Below, in pieces: positions 12,901 through 22,950 of a DNA stretch of 64,000 nt. The stretch is from positions 105,143,376-105,207,375 of the forward strand of contig OX328125.1 of NCBI GenBank assembly GCA_946811695.1. Reading direction: 5' to 3'. Under the pieces are notes generated by a model. The model had not been told where the DNA came from and ran no database searches. It saw only the letters and a list, made by a program, of their open reading frames with translations. The stretch is from Gonocerus acuteangulatus (lineage: Eukaryota > Arthropoda > Insecta > Hemiptera > Coreidae). How positions within the stretch are numbered: the stretch's first letter is position 1; the number at the start of each line of letters is the position of its first letter. Both the position numbers and the translations under genes were made by a program.

Positions 12901-15900
12901 TTCAAAGCTATGATTTACATGCTTTCTTATTATGCTAATCTCATTATGGTTTTTGATGCTGTTCAGTGTTAATTTGTAGTTGGGCAAACTGTTGATCTAA
13001 GGCAACCTTTGACATGCTGTAGGCCACACTTTTGTGTGCAAATACATTTGAGGGCTGTGTAGATGGTACAAAATAAAATAACGTTGGATTTTAAAGTAGT
13101 GTTCATAATTTTGAGCGATAGATATCAGACATGAAATAATACGACAAGTTTTTTTTATGATGCACTATATTAAAATAACAAAATTAAATGAAAAAATAGG
13201 TGCAACATTATAATTAAATCATGAAATTTGGAATTATTACAAATTACGAAATTTAAATAGCGACACAAAATCAATGAGACACTTGTGCTTGAATTTTGGA
13301 AACTAATCCATCGATGTTTGGATTACTTCCACTGATACAAAGACGTAAAGAATTTTCCAAATTATCGTCAGTCTGCCTCGTACGATGTTTCATCATTGAA
13401 AAGAACTGTTCGCATTTGGAAGTAGTACCAAATGCACAAATCAATCTTCTGAATTTTCTAAGCTACAGAAAATGGTCTTCTCCGAGGTATTTTTTGTAGA
13501 AATTTTAAATTGGGTTTTTCAAAATGTCTCACAAGCCGGATTCGGCCCGCGGGCTGATTAATGCCCACATATTATCTAAAGGATTCATTTAGTTAATTAA
13601 TTTCCATGTTTAAATTTCTAGCACAACATAGATTCCCAGGACCTAGGTTCTTAAGGAGTCAATTGTCAATAATGTATTCTTCGAAAGAGGCACAAGTTTA
13701 CTTATAATTTTGTGAAAAACTATTAACTAAGCATTATAATTACCACTAAAATAACTAATAATTTTCTCAAAATTTATTAGACCTAGAAAAAAGTATTCAA
13801 TATTATTATCGCGTGGTTTGAGGCTAAATCTTGAAGATTTGCCAGCTTTCGATGGGAATAGATAAGATTTTGAGCAAATTTGGAATATTTTTATATTTTA
13901 CTAGCTGTTACCTAGCTTGCCATGCTGCAACTACTTTATATTAAGTAGTTGTTACCAGGGTGTCAACGATTTAAATCAATTGATTTAAATCACGATTAAA
14001 ATCATTTGATTTTTTTAAAAAAATCATTGATTTAAATCAATTGATTTCATAAAAAAAACATTGATTTAAACCAATTGGTTTTATTAAAAAAATTATTATT
14101 ATATATATTTTTTTAACTTTAGTTTATTTTTTTAACTTAAATCTAACTAGTTCTGCCTTTTTCCAGCCATTTCAACATTTCGTCTTTATTTTTGTCGCTA
14201 GGGCCTACCCTCACTAGACCGTTCTTATCTATTCAAAGTCTTTTAAGAGTTCCTTTCTTGGTGATTAATTCTGCAAATAAATCTCCTATTAAGTTTAAGA
14301 TATAAGAGATTGGCAGGTAGTGGGCGAAGTGAATGCTTTAAATTGGTGGAAGTCTTTGTCAGCGTTGAAATATTGTATTCCCTCAAAAGAACTGTTAATA
14401 ATAGAGCAGCTTATGACAGGAAAGGCAATTTCTGCAGGGTTCAAAAGAATGTTTTCAACCCTTGGTTTTGTTCACAGTCAAATGAGAAACTACCTAATTA
14501 GATGTGAAAAGGCTGACAAACTGGCATTTTTCTTCAAAGCTTTAAATAAATAATATTACTGTTATTATACGTGATTAATTGGGAATGGATGTTCATCAAC
14601 TATATATTTGTCAAATACCACTCACTCACTCACTGACCTATCATCCCCCAGCCCAAACCACTCGACAGAAAAATTTGAAATTTTGCATGGACACTCCCTA
14701 TAGAATGTAGACGCTCGCTAAGAAAGGATTTTTTGATATTCAAATTTTTATGTATTTTTAGAGAGGTTTAAAGTTTTAGTTGGTTAGAGCAGGCAAGCCT
14801 AGGCAGCATGCGTTGCTAGACGATAAAGAACAGCTTTTACCGTACATTATCTGCTTCATAGTATTATTTTTAATTGAGGTTAATTTCAACTATAATGGCA
14901 GACCTTGAATTACTAGAAATAAACTGTCCCTCATAGAGTTTACGCTATGAGGGACAAAATCACCTTTTTAATGTTTACTTTCCTACTACCGTAGTTTCAT
15001 TGTTTTAAAAATAAGATTAAATTAAGGTTAAAATTTATTGTATTAATATATATACTCCGCTCATTTCTGCCTGTCTTTTACTTACTAGTTGTACATATAT
15101 ATTTTCTTTACTTATAAGTTGTATATATTTTTTAGCTTAAGAAGGCTGCCATTGTGCAGTCGAAATGTCTAAGTACAGATTTCTTTTTGAAAGTCTGACG
15201 TTTTTCTCCTAGCCGAATCCCAACTATACTTGTCTTCGTATATATTTAAATATTTCTAATAAAATATCTAATAAAAAATTGAAAATATTTAGTAAACAAA
15301 TATCTTTAACACTATAAAATATTGAAAAGAAAAGCATAAATAATAAGTGGGAACTCTGTTATTATTAATGGAAAGAACTAAAGTATAGAACAAAATGACT
15401 AAAACTGTTAAACATATTGAAAAATAAAGCATAAATAAAAATTAGGAATTCATTATAAAAGGGGGAAAAGTTGAAAATTTATACAGATGAACATTATTTT
15501 GGAAGATTGTTGCTACAACTTGAATTTTGAAATTTTCAAACGTGAAATGTTACCGGTCTGATCTGAGTATACTTTTGAAGCGACAGAATTATCTTTCATC
15601 TACTAAAGTCACTGGTGTGTATTTGAAGGCTACAATCAACTGCTCTGAAGAGTGGGATTCAACTCAACTGTTAATCGTTTTGCCACTATGGATATCCACA
15701 ATAATATATTTTTCCACTGTGGGGTTTTTTCTAGACTGTCTTTTCACTTTATTTTTAATTCATTCCCAGTATCTCCTTCTAAATCCTGGATTTTCTCTAT
15801 TACTCTCGTATGATTCTAATGCTGTCCACTAACAACATGCCTTTTGTATCCAGTATTGACTTAGTACATATACAGCCACCTTCCTGGAATTAGAAAAGAC

Positions 15901-17847
15901 ACAGTCACCTAGACTCAACGGGTAACGTTTTATTTTCTTTCTCGGTTTTACTTTATTTCTTCAATTACAAAATAAAAAGAATATTAAAATATGTGGCAAA
16001 TTATGTATTTATGGAAGAATATGTAAAAATATGGAGTTTTGACAAAATATGTAAAATAAAAAACTGTTTAAAAACTTTAAAATCACTTAAAACGCGCATA
16101 ATTACATCAATACTTACAATTTCCGAATCAGAAAAAAATATGTAAATATAATACCATCCGTTCCCTTGTGATTAATATTTCTGTAAAGATTTATTTCTAA
16201 AATGTTTGTTTTAAAATTTGAAAATTAAGTCATTATATACAGGGGTCGAAATTGTCGCATATTTTGAGACCAGAGCTTCTGTACATATAAATTTAATGTC
16301 TTTAATCACCGAAAATTAATGATTTTCGTCTATTTAAGTCCTTAAATTTTCAGAAATTCCGGTCTCAAATATAGGACAACTTCAACCCCTGTATATATGA
16401 TCCGTCAATTCTACTATGCTCCCAAAATTATCCACTTAAGAAAAAACACTTGAGAATAGTTATTTCATTATTTCCATTGTAAATAAACAAATATTTTAGT
16501 CACAGGTTTATATAATGAACAACTAGGTAATAACCAGCTCTCTGTATAGACTAGTTACATTTAAAAAGGTTTTAGTAACAAAATTCAATTTAAATCAAAA
16601 AAATCCGATTTAAATAAAAAAAAACTGATTTAAATCAAATAAATCCGATTTTTTTGATTTTTTTTAAAAAATCATGATTTTTTTACACCCTGGTTGTTAC
16701 TCAGAGTGCCATGCTACATCTACTTTATATTATATATTAAAAAAAATAATGATTATATGATATTTGTCCAAATTCTGTGAATATAAGGCTCTAAGTTAAG
16801 AGAACCACACCCATCTTCAAACTGTTAAAAGTTTTGTTAGAACAAAAGAAAAATCACTTCTAGGAGCAATCTTCTTAAACTCCACTCAGTGTTGGAACTT
16901 CTTCTTTAACAGAAATTAAGAAAATTGATCTTAACCATATGCAGTTTTTATACATATACATATAGATAATATATATGGAATACAAAACCTGTTTCATGAA
17001 ACCGTTAACTAATAAATTTGCTCATAGTTAGTGGAAAAAAAAGCAAAAATAAATTAGAAACCATATAAGTAATATTAAAACCTAATAACGCAAATAAAGT
17101 TAAAAAATAGAAAAAAAAATCTTCCTACAGGGCGACTAAATTGGAACCGTTCAGTTATCGGCAACCAGACATTAGAAAGCAGGAGTGGAGGGGATAGGAT
17201 ATTTAGCTTTGGACTTCACTAGTCAAACAACTAACAATAAACCACAGATGATAGAAGGATGTTCCGTTAAGGTCCGTCTTGGTGAATATCTCTATAAGCT
17301 ACGATTTCTGACAATTCCTCCTTCTGTTTCGACCTCCGAACTGTGAGTCCTAGACGATTTTGACCTAGCCTATGACACTCCCCAGATCAAGACTTACCTG
17401 TGTGCCAAGTTTGGTCAAACGGTGTGGATTTGTATAAGAAACAGAGAGACAAACAGTTGAATTTTATATATATAGATAGTGGGCTTTTCAATCAATCATA
17501 CTAATAACTCATGAATAAAAATTTTTTTTTTTTGTTTGTTACTTTAGAAAAAAGTAAATTTAATGATGAAAAATGATTAATTAAATTTCTAATTCAAAAT
17601 TTGTTTTGTTAATATTCATGATTTTTAATAACAAATATTATATAAACTTACAATAAATGTTTTGTATTCAGTTTTATTGATTGTTTGTTGTTTTTTTTAC
17701 ATTTTTCAGGTGGTGTTGGAAACAGAAATTACTAACAAGCCAGCTCTAAGGTTATACGAGAACTTGGGTTTTGTTCGGGATAAAAGACTTTTCCGTTATT
17801 ACTTAAATGGTGTTGATGCACTCAGGTTAAAGCTGTGGTTAAGATGA
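6245..17847 (+). CDS. Naa30: N-alpha-acetyltransferase 30 (NatC catalytic subunit)
   Basis: Four exons: 6245-6964, 9551-9674, 12760-12815 and 17710-17847 (TGA), phases 0, 1, 0, total 345 aa. All junctions are GT-AG (donor GTAAGT; acceptors TTCCAG, TTGCAG, TTTCAG). Residues 1-195 are Ser/Asn/Asp-rich and look disordered. From residue 196 the GNAT domain is highly conserved: [41 protein letters not shown], an acetyl-CoA loop (RKRKIGSNL) and [19 protein letters not shown], ending [10 protein letters not shown] as in animal NAA30. NatC (Naa30-Naa35-Naa38) co-translationally acetylates N-termini starting with Met followed by a hydrophobic residue. The acetyl-CoA loop reads RKRKIG where related proteins have a Q/RxxGxG/A-type loop (a Gly replaced by Lys), a small oddity. 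Introns 2.6, 3.1 and 4.9 kb long are filled with transposons. Confidence 0.95.
7922..8090 (+). mobile_element. tRNA-derived SINE, family 2
   Basis: The head GGGTCTCCCTGTGGTCTAGTG carries an A-box-like stretch, and GGTTCGATTCC is a pol III B box. The body is GGAATTTTCTCATCTCACGGCTC-like, then GCGCTAATGGCC and GATGCATCATG with poly-A. It is flanked by TAGGAGTAG on both sides (about 7910 and 8097), a target-site duplication. It lies in Naa30 intron 1. Confidence 0.85.
8091..9550. other. Naa30 intron 1 remainder
   Basis: AT-rich intron sequence. TTTGGGACACCCTGTA near 8770 and ATACACCCTGTGTA near 9259 look like terminal words of Tc1/mariner-type insect elements, but no matching partner ends or transposase were found. 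Nothing else is recognised. Confidence 0.4.
9940..10750. mobile_element. 811-bp MITE with TTAA target duplication
   Basis: The 14-bp terminal inverted repeat GGGGTAATACTACC (9940-9953) is matched perfectly by GGTAGTATTACCCC (10737-10750). Both ends are bordered by TTAA (9936-9939 and 10751-10754). TTAA duplication is characteristic of piggyBac and Kolobok superfamilies; the ends do not settle which. There is no transposase frame, so it is non-autonomous. The low divergence of the ends suggests fairly recent insertion into Naa30 intron 2. Confidence 0.85.
10755..11800. other. Naa30 intron 2, unassigned
   Basis: No coding segment or repeat I can name. A more GC-balanced stretch at 11480-11570 stands out slightly, with no recognisable tRNA fold. 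Confidence 0.35.
11800..12490 (-). mobile_element. hAT transposase relic, C-terminal dimerisation region
   Basis: On the minus strand an open frame of about 90 codons ends at 12113 and includes the segments [34 protein letters not shown] and a final VVANNFPK. The order (S-x-D-V-E-R-S-F, then N-L-K-M-Y) matches the C-terminal dimerisation domain of hAT transposases. No start codon, DDE residues or zinc finger are present. A second, more damaged copy with the same AT-rich downstream stretch lies at 15245-16190, so both come from one element family. It is a relic inside Naa30 intron 2. Confidence 0.7.
12970..13575. mobile_element. Probable hAT-derived non-autonomous element
   Basis: GCCGGATTCGGCCCGCGGGC near 13535 is the kind of GC-rich palindromic subterminal word seen in hAT elements, and the ends (GTTGGGCA near 12981, TGCCCAC near 13562) are weakly inverted. 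No target duplication could be established. It sits in Naa30 intron 3. Confidence 0.35.
14317..14556 (+). pseudogene. hAT transposase C-terminal fragment
   Basis: A frame starting near the ATG at 14320 encodes [20 protein letters not shown], followed by [20 protein letters not shown] and [15 protein letters not shown] before a stop. The [11 protein letters not shown] and R-N-Y-L elements are the hAT-C dimerisation region; family members usually read SER-x-FS here, while this copy has GFKRMFS. The upstream catalytic domain is missing. Confidence 0.75.
15245..16190 (-). pseudogene. Second hAT relic, degraded copy of 11800-12490
   Basis: It parallels 11800-12490 through the AT-rich tail and the coding part. 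On the minus strand [10 protein letters not shown], a stop, [12 protein letters not shown], another stop, and [13 protein letters not shown] are readable. Two in-frame stops make it a pseudogene. It is nested inside the 13956-16692 element. Confidence 0.65.
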
Positions 17848-18657
17848 AACTCTTATTAAGTTAAATGTCAGCAGTTGTGTTGGTGAATACTTACCAGAAT
17901 AAGAAAATGTTTCTTATTAAAAACATCAGTCATGGCAGACAAGCTGCTTAAACCAAAACAGATTAAAGTGTTGACATGCAAAATGTGTTAATGCTTTCTA
18001 GAAAATTGTACTGATGTTTCCATATCTGCCATTATAAGAACAAAATGTATTGATTGACGTTGCCTCTGTTATGCCATGTACTATTTCCAAATGCTTCTTT
18101 GGATATTAAGGGATGTATAGTGATAATTTATTGTGTTGTATAGATGGATTTGTCTGTAATGGGTAAATTGTATGGCTCCGTTGTTTCTGTGATACTAACT
18201 TGGCTACCGTAAAATTAAAAATCTTAATAAATTGTGTGTTTCATTTAGATATATTTTCTCACAAATTTTATTCAGTTTGTTAGATTTTTATTTATTTATT
18301 AGTTTTATAATTTATTTTTTATATGCAGTTATGATTGAACACTTCACAATATGAGCAAACCATATTTTTAAAGCTAATTTTATTTATCAAAGGAAACAAA
18401 TTATTATACTTAAAATTGTAACAAGTGTATATATGAAAATGAATTTATCTTCGATGAAGATATGAAAAGCATGAAATTGCTTCCTTTAAAAAGTATTGTA
18501 GAAGACAGGATTTTTTAAATTAAGAAATTCATGATCGCTATTTAAAATACACAAATTCTATAAAACTGTGTTGCTATATTTGTTTATATTATTTTAAATT
18601 CACCCTTATTTGTACCATCTTTATCGGAATTATGTAATTCATTTAGAAAAGTAATTA
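17848..18657 (+). other. Naa30 3' UTR with poly-A signal
   Basis: Follows the TGA of Naa30. AATAAA at 18226-18231 is followed by the T/G-rich stretch TTGTGTGTTTC, a good cleavage context, giving a 3' UTR of about 400 nt. Beyond it is AT-rich spacer. Confidence 0.6.
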
Positions 18658-19455
18658 CAGTAGACTCTCCCTAATCCGGCATCGTCGGGACCGGGATACA
18701 GTCAGATTAGAGAATTCTGTTAGAAGCGGCCACTTATGTATTTGAAAGCCCTTAATATTTGAGGATATAATAATATTTACCGTTTTTAATATTGCATATT
18801 AATGTAAAATTTAGGTACCGAATTATAAAAGAAATTCAAAACATATATATCTTTGCTGGTGTATTATTTACAAGTGCATATGTATTTAAAAGTTTCAAGG
18901 AATATTTATTTAAATTTTAACGTCCATTTATTATTAACTACGAATTTTAGGACGGGTTTTCTATAGGTTACCACCCTTTTCTAGCCAGGATAGGAGTGAT
19001 GCCTTTTCTTTTTTCGAAAGAAAAGCCACCATCCCTAGTGGGAATCGAACCCACGACCTTTGGCACGGAGTGTTAAGAGCTCACGGCTACCGGGTCTCCT
19101 TCAAGGAATAAAAATATATAGAGAGTTAAACTAAATAGACAATATTTAATGACTAACTAAATCACATATGTATGAATACATTATTATAATATCAAAAACT
19201 AGTTACTTGGAAAATCAGGAGTCCAGCCATAAGTGCCTTTGTAGAAACATTTATTTTCTTAGCAGAAACACAAGTTCCTGTCTCTAAAACAAAACATACC
19301 TGCCTTCTTTGACTTTCATTTAATGAAATACCATGAAACAAATGTTTGACTTGGAACCCTCGAGCTGGTCTAGCTCCGGCGAGTTCCGAGATCCATCACT
19401 CATTCCTCTAGGAGAGTGACAGATGAGAGGACGCTGGATAAGGGAGAGTCTACTG
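18658..19455. mobile_element. Tigger/pogo-like non-autonomous element
   Basis: Ends CAGTAGACTCTCCCTAATCC (from 18658) and GGATAAGGGAGAGTCTACTG (to 19455) are inverted repeats bordered by TA on both sides (18656-18657, 19456-19457). This TIR type and TA duplication are typical of pogo/Tigger-group Tc1-mariner elements. There is no transposase. A SINE-1 copy was later inserted at 18904-19099. A lone left end of the same family lies at 43547. Confidence 0.8.
18904..19099 (-). mobile_element. SINE family 1 copy nested in the Tigger-like element
   Basis: Reverse complement of the 4968-5177 reference, bordered by TTCAAGGAATA (18894-18904 and 19100-19110) as target duplication. It lacks the segment between two GTGAG words in the tRNA-like head, a small internal deletion between direct repeats. 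Confidence 0.88.
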
Positions 19456-19457
19456 TA

Positions 19458-20339
19458 ATTACATTTTGTTATTATTAATAGTGTTATTATACGGTGCATC
19501 AACTGTTTGGCTATTAGCGCCGGGCTATCACAGGTTGCCACCCTTTTATAATGCCTTTTTTTAGTGTTAATATTATTATTATTTTTTAAATAAGAATAAT
19601 TTGCATTTTAGGAAAATTTTTCTCTTAGCCACTGACTAAATCAAAATCTAGTAAACATCAGTAATCAAAATCTCAAAATCTAGTAAACATGCCGTAATCG
19701 CTGTAATCGGCTCAATGCAGATAACGGAACAAACAAAAAACACATGGGCGTTATATGTGTGGGCATCGGTCTCATGATTCTCCCGAAATCATACATTTCT
19801 TCATAGAAACTTGTACCAGTCATCTTGACTGGTACTGGTATAAATACCAATAACAAAAAATATGTTTGTTACTAATATTTATAAAGTAACATTAAGTTCA
19901 TAAAATGTATTCTCTACTTATACAAAAGTCATAACATCATTTGGGAAAGTAAATGTTATATGGAATAGGAATTTTGAATTGAAATTGACTGGTCTGGTAA
20001 ATCTAGTGTTCAAACTATTCCTTATTAACCCTCTTCGGGCTGCACGGACTTGTCACTCCCTAAGACAGCCCATCCTTCACCTCGCCTCTCTCCTCTGACA
20101 GGGCTGCATTAGCTCAGAAACGCTCTGATTCTGGCTCTACATTCCACACGATTACACTATCTAACCGATTTATTTAGTTTCTCTATATCATCTTTAATTT
20201 ACAAATTGCCCAGTTACCTTTATTTTTTAATTAGGAATTGTAATTATTACATTACAAATAATGAAAAGTTTAATTCCAAGTAAATTAAACTTGAATTATT
20301 AATTACATAAAATATGTTTTTTTTTTTTTAGAGTTTTGT
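19458..20339. other. Spacer with SINE-2 tail fragment
   Basis: GGTGCATCAAC, GGCTATTAGCGCCG near 19491-19530 is an inverted SINE-2 tail; the following GGTTGCCACCCTTTT near 19535 resembles SINE 1. The rest is unassigned AT-rich sequence. Confidence 0.4.
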
Positions 20340-20351
20340 GTTCATTTATTA

Positions 20352-20355
<4 letters not shown>

Positions 20356-20422
<67 letters not shown>

Positions 20423-20425
20423 TAT
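20356..20425. repeat. TA dinucleotide microsatellite
   Basis: About 60 bp of nearly perfect TA repeats following a poly-T and TTATTATTA stretch. Unlike most TA tracts in this window, it is not visibly inside a Helentron-like element. Confidence 0.9.
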
Positions 20426-21303
20426 TCTTTAACTAGAGCAAAAACCTTTACACAAATGATTAACATCATCTTTGTGCTATTGAAAGAGAATTTATTTCCC
20501 CCAAAACTGCGATGCTCCCACTGCAAATTTAATTGTTTTTGGTTTCCGAAAAAGCCCACTGTCTTCGTCGGAATCCTAGCATGCTCTTCAACAACACTTC
20601 CTGGAGCTGAGGAAGGACCATGCTGTGATATTCCCAGAATTCTTACCCATGCATGTGCCAATATATTGGTACTTTATTGTCTAGGCCAAGGCTGCTCACC
20701 ACCAATGAATTCGTACTTTGTCGTCTGGGCCATAGCCGCTCACCTCCAATATAACGTTTTTGTGTGATTTGGGACTTAGATGAAGGTTTATTTTATGCTT
20801 TAGAAGCCGCTCCATAGTGGCTTTAGCAGCAAAATAAGATACTGCTGGCCTAGATCTTTATGCATGTTAAAAAAAAGGGGATGAAACAAGAACAGCTAAA
20901 TCAATAAAAAAAAATAGGGGTTAAACCATGGAATTAAAAATTAAGGAAATGACAAATTTACATAACTCAATCAGCATCGAAGAACGGCTTATGGTTACCT
21001 AACATTTTAAGCTGCCGGGAAGATTAACTCAAATCTCCTGTACAACACTCCAACTTTTAAGTATTCCAGCAATCTGTAAAGACATTTATCAAGATCTGAA
21101 AAAATATAACTTTCATAATTCATAAGCAACAAGTTTGTTGTTGCCACAGACCACCTGTATTGCACCACTCCTTTGCCCTTCATTCATGACCCCACTCCTC
21201 ACCTTGTTCGAATTAAAATAGATTGAATCAGGGCCTCATTAGGGAGGGAGAAGCAAGTTGGACAGATAAAGTCAACTGTGTCTCTGATAAACTGCTGAAT
21301 CGC
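20426..21303. other. Spacer with a short tandem duplication
   Basis: Around 20665-20755 a 45-50 bp unit is imperfectly doubled (GGTACTTTATTGTCTAGGCC and then CGTACTTTGTCGTCTGGGCC, each followed by CGCTCACC-like words). Otherwise there is nothing recognisable. Confidence 0.35.
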
Positions 21304-21573
21304 CTATAGTAACCCAGCATCTTTGCCGAACATTCTGATCTTATGTGGTGCATGTAGTATTGTTGTTTCATCTTCTATCCCATACATCCTGCATGGGGAG
21401 GTTGTAGCCAGGTACAAATGTTTATTCGTTCTTACATGGCCTGTATAAAGAGCAACAGTCTCTCTCTTAGCCTTTCTATGGAGGGATAGTATTGTCGTTT
21501 GCTGCTTACCTGTCTTGCTTAAGAAATACTTTGAATGTGTTTGCAAAATCCCTTTAATCTCCCCCCCCCCCAC
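21304..21573 (-). pseudogene. LINE ORF2 C-terminal relic
   Basis: The minus-strand frame contains KAKRETVALYTGHVRTNKHL, then CRMYGIEDETT and a histidine. The pattern TGH-x-NKHL, C-x-GxxDET, H is seen downstream of RNase H in Jockey/R1/I-type non-LTR retrotransposons, where TGH is followed by a Cys/His cluster. The frame lacks the upstream reverse transcriptase. This is a fragment, not a host gene. Confidence 0.6.
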
Positions 21574-22179
21574 CCGGTCAACTACAATTATTTTTCACTA
21601 GGGTTACAGATGCTCTACAGAATGGATCTGGAACATAGAAGGGTTCTTTGGCCCGGACTTCCCAGTTGATCTCTTCATTCCCTAGTATTCCTTAGTGACC
21701 CGGGACCGAGCGAGGATAATGAATTATTTTTGTTTTCCATTCAGATGCGGGGTCTTTCAAGTAATGTATTTAATACTACTCCTTTATGTAAGTTGAAGGT
21801 GACGGTGGATCTTTAAATTCAAAACAAATGAATAAAACGTGTATTACTTTAACAGATTTAAAGTAATAATACTTTCCTTTGTAATAATTTCTGCATATAG
21901 ATTTGTTTTGAGTAGTTTCAAGAACACCTGTAAAAGTTTCCATGGACCAAAAAAAACTAATGGATTAAATTACAATTATAGGACCCAATGGGTAAATATT
22001 TGAGAAATTCTGCTACAGCCATCATTACACAGGTCTGCAAAAAAAAAACTTTTTTGATCAGCTGCATGGAATGTTTTAGCTAAATTTTATGGATTTTTTT
22101 TTTTGTGGTCTGAATCCAAAAATGGCCGCCACTTTTGTCCATCTCAAACAAGTTTCTTGCAAAATAAGAGAGGGTTTAG
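21574..22179. other. Spacer, nothing recognised
   Basis: Includes a C-rich homopolymer near 21560 and poly-A/T runs near 22040 and 22100. No coding evidence. Confidence 0.35.
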
Positions 22180-22412
22180 GGTCTCCCCGTGGTCTAGTGG
22201 CTAAGGCCTTAGATTCCTAAAACAGGCTACACACATTCAGGCAGTCCTGTCAGACCTGAACAGTCCGCCGGTCACCTGAGCTTGTATATATTCCGGCCAG
22301 TATATATATTAAGACTGTTCAGGCGGCCGGAATGTATACACGTTCAGACGACTGACTTTTCGGCGGACTGTTCAGGTCTTACTGACAGGCCTGCCTGAAC
22401 ACGTGTAGCCTG
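22180..22412 (+). mobile_element. SINE-2 head interrupted by a 190-bp palindromic MITE
   Basis: 22180-22219 is the SINE-2 head (GGGTCTCCCCGTGGTCTAG). The MITE 22223-22412 begins CAGGCTACACACATTCAGGC and ends GCCTGAACACGTGTAGCCTG; inward, GACCTGAACAGTCCGCCG is repeated perfectly in inverted form as CGGCGGACTGTTCAGGTC. The element is nearly one long palindrome around a short TA-rich centre. The SINE body does not resume after it, so the SINE was truncated. The target duplication is unclear, and so is the superfamily. Confidence 0.75.
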
Positions 22413-22950
22413 CTTAAGCAGGAAAAAAAAGTACTACCTTAGCACTGGCTTGAGAATGATCTGTTTACGTCGAAAGCGCTTGCCCATAGTACTCTCACCG
22501 ATTCCAGAGACGACGGACGCTACCTACAGGTATGACAAAAAGAACCTTTTTTTTTTTTTTTTGTTTGGGTTAACAATAAAAATATATTTTTTTAAATTTT
22601 GACACAATCTTAGAAAACAACTTTAAATTATACAATATAATTTAGTCATTAGGCAAAGCCGTATTTATTTATTCTCATTTAATTCTATCAACTTATTCTC
22701 ATTTACTTGTATCAAATTAAAATGACAATATATATTGCAAGACGTGTTCTTTTCGAGTAGGAAGCTAAGCGGTGATGTCATCACCGGAAAGTGAAAAGAT
22801 GGTGCCTCTTTCCATGCAACAAGATGCATGCCTCTTTGCACAAGGATTGTTCAAGCAACATTGCAGATAACACAACAGAGTTGCACGGTACGCGCTCTTG
22901 CTTCTCATTCGATACTGAACGCTCGCAACTTTTCTTGCTGCATCAGTTTC

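Larger units (their letters stand above)
13956..16692. mobile_element. 2.7-kb hAT element with perfect 8-bp duplication
   Basis: It starts CAGGGTGT and ends ACACCCTG as terminal inverted repeats, followed inward by ATTTAAATC-rich subterminal repeats at both ends (13970-14070 and 16590-16680). It is flanked by the identical 8-bp duplication GTTGTTAC at 13948-13955 and 16693-16700, diagnostic of hAT. The interior holds a transposase C-terminal relic on the plus strand (14317-14553) and, on the minus strand at 15245-16190, a second hAT relic unrelated to the first, which suggests nested insertion. It is not able to encode a full transposase. Confidence 0.88.

Noticed and set aside
20299..20767. 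Frames of 120-143 codons across the TA microsatellite
   Set aside because: Poly-Ile/Tyr from TA repeats; no domain on either side.
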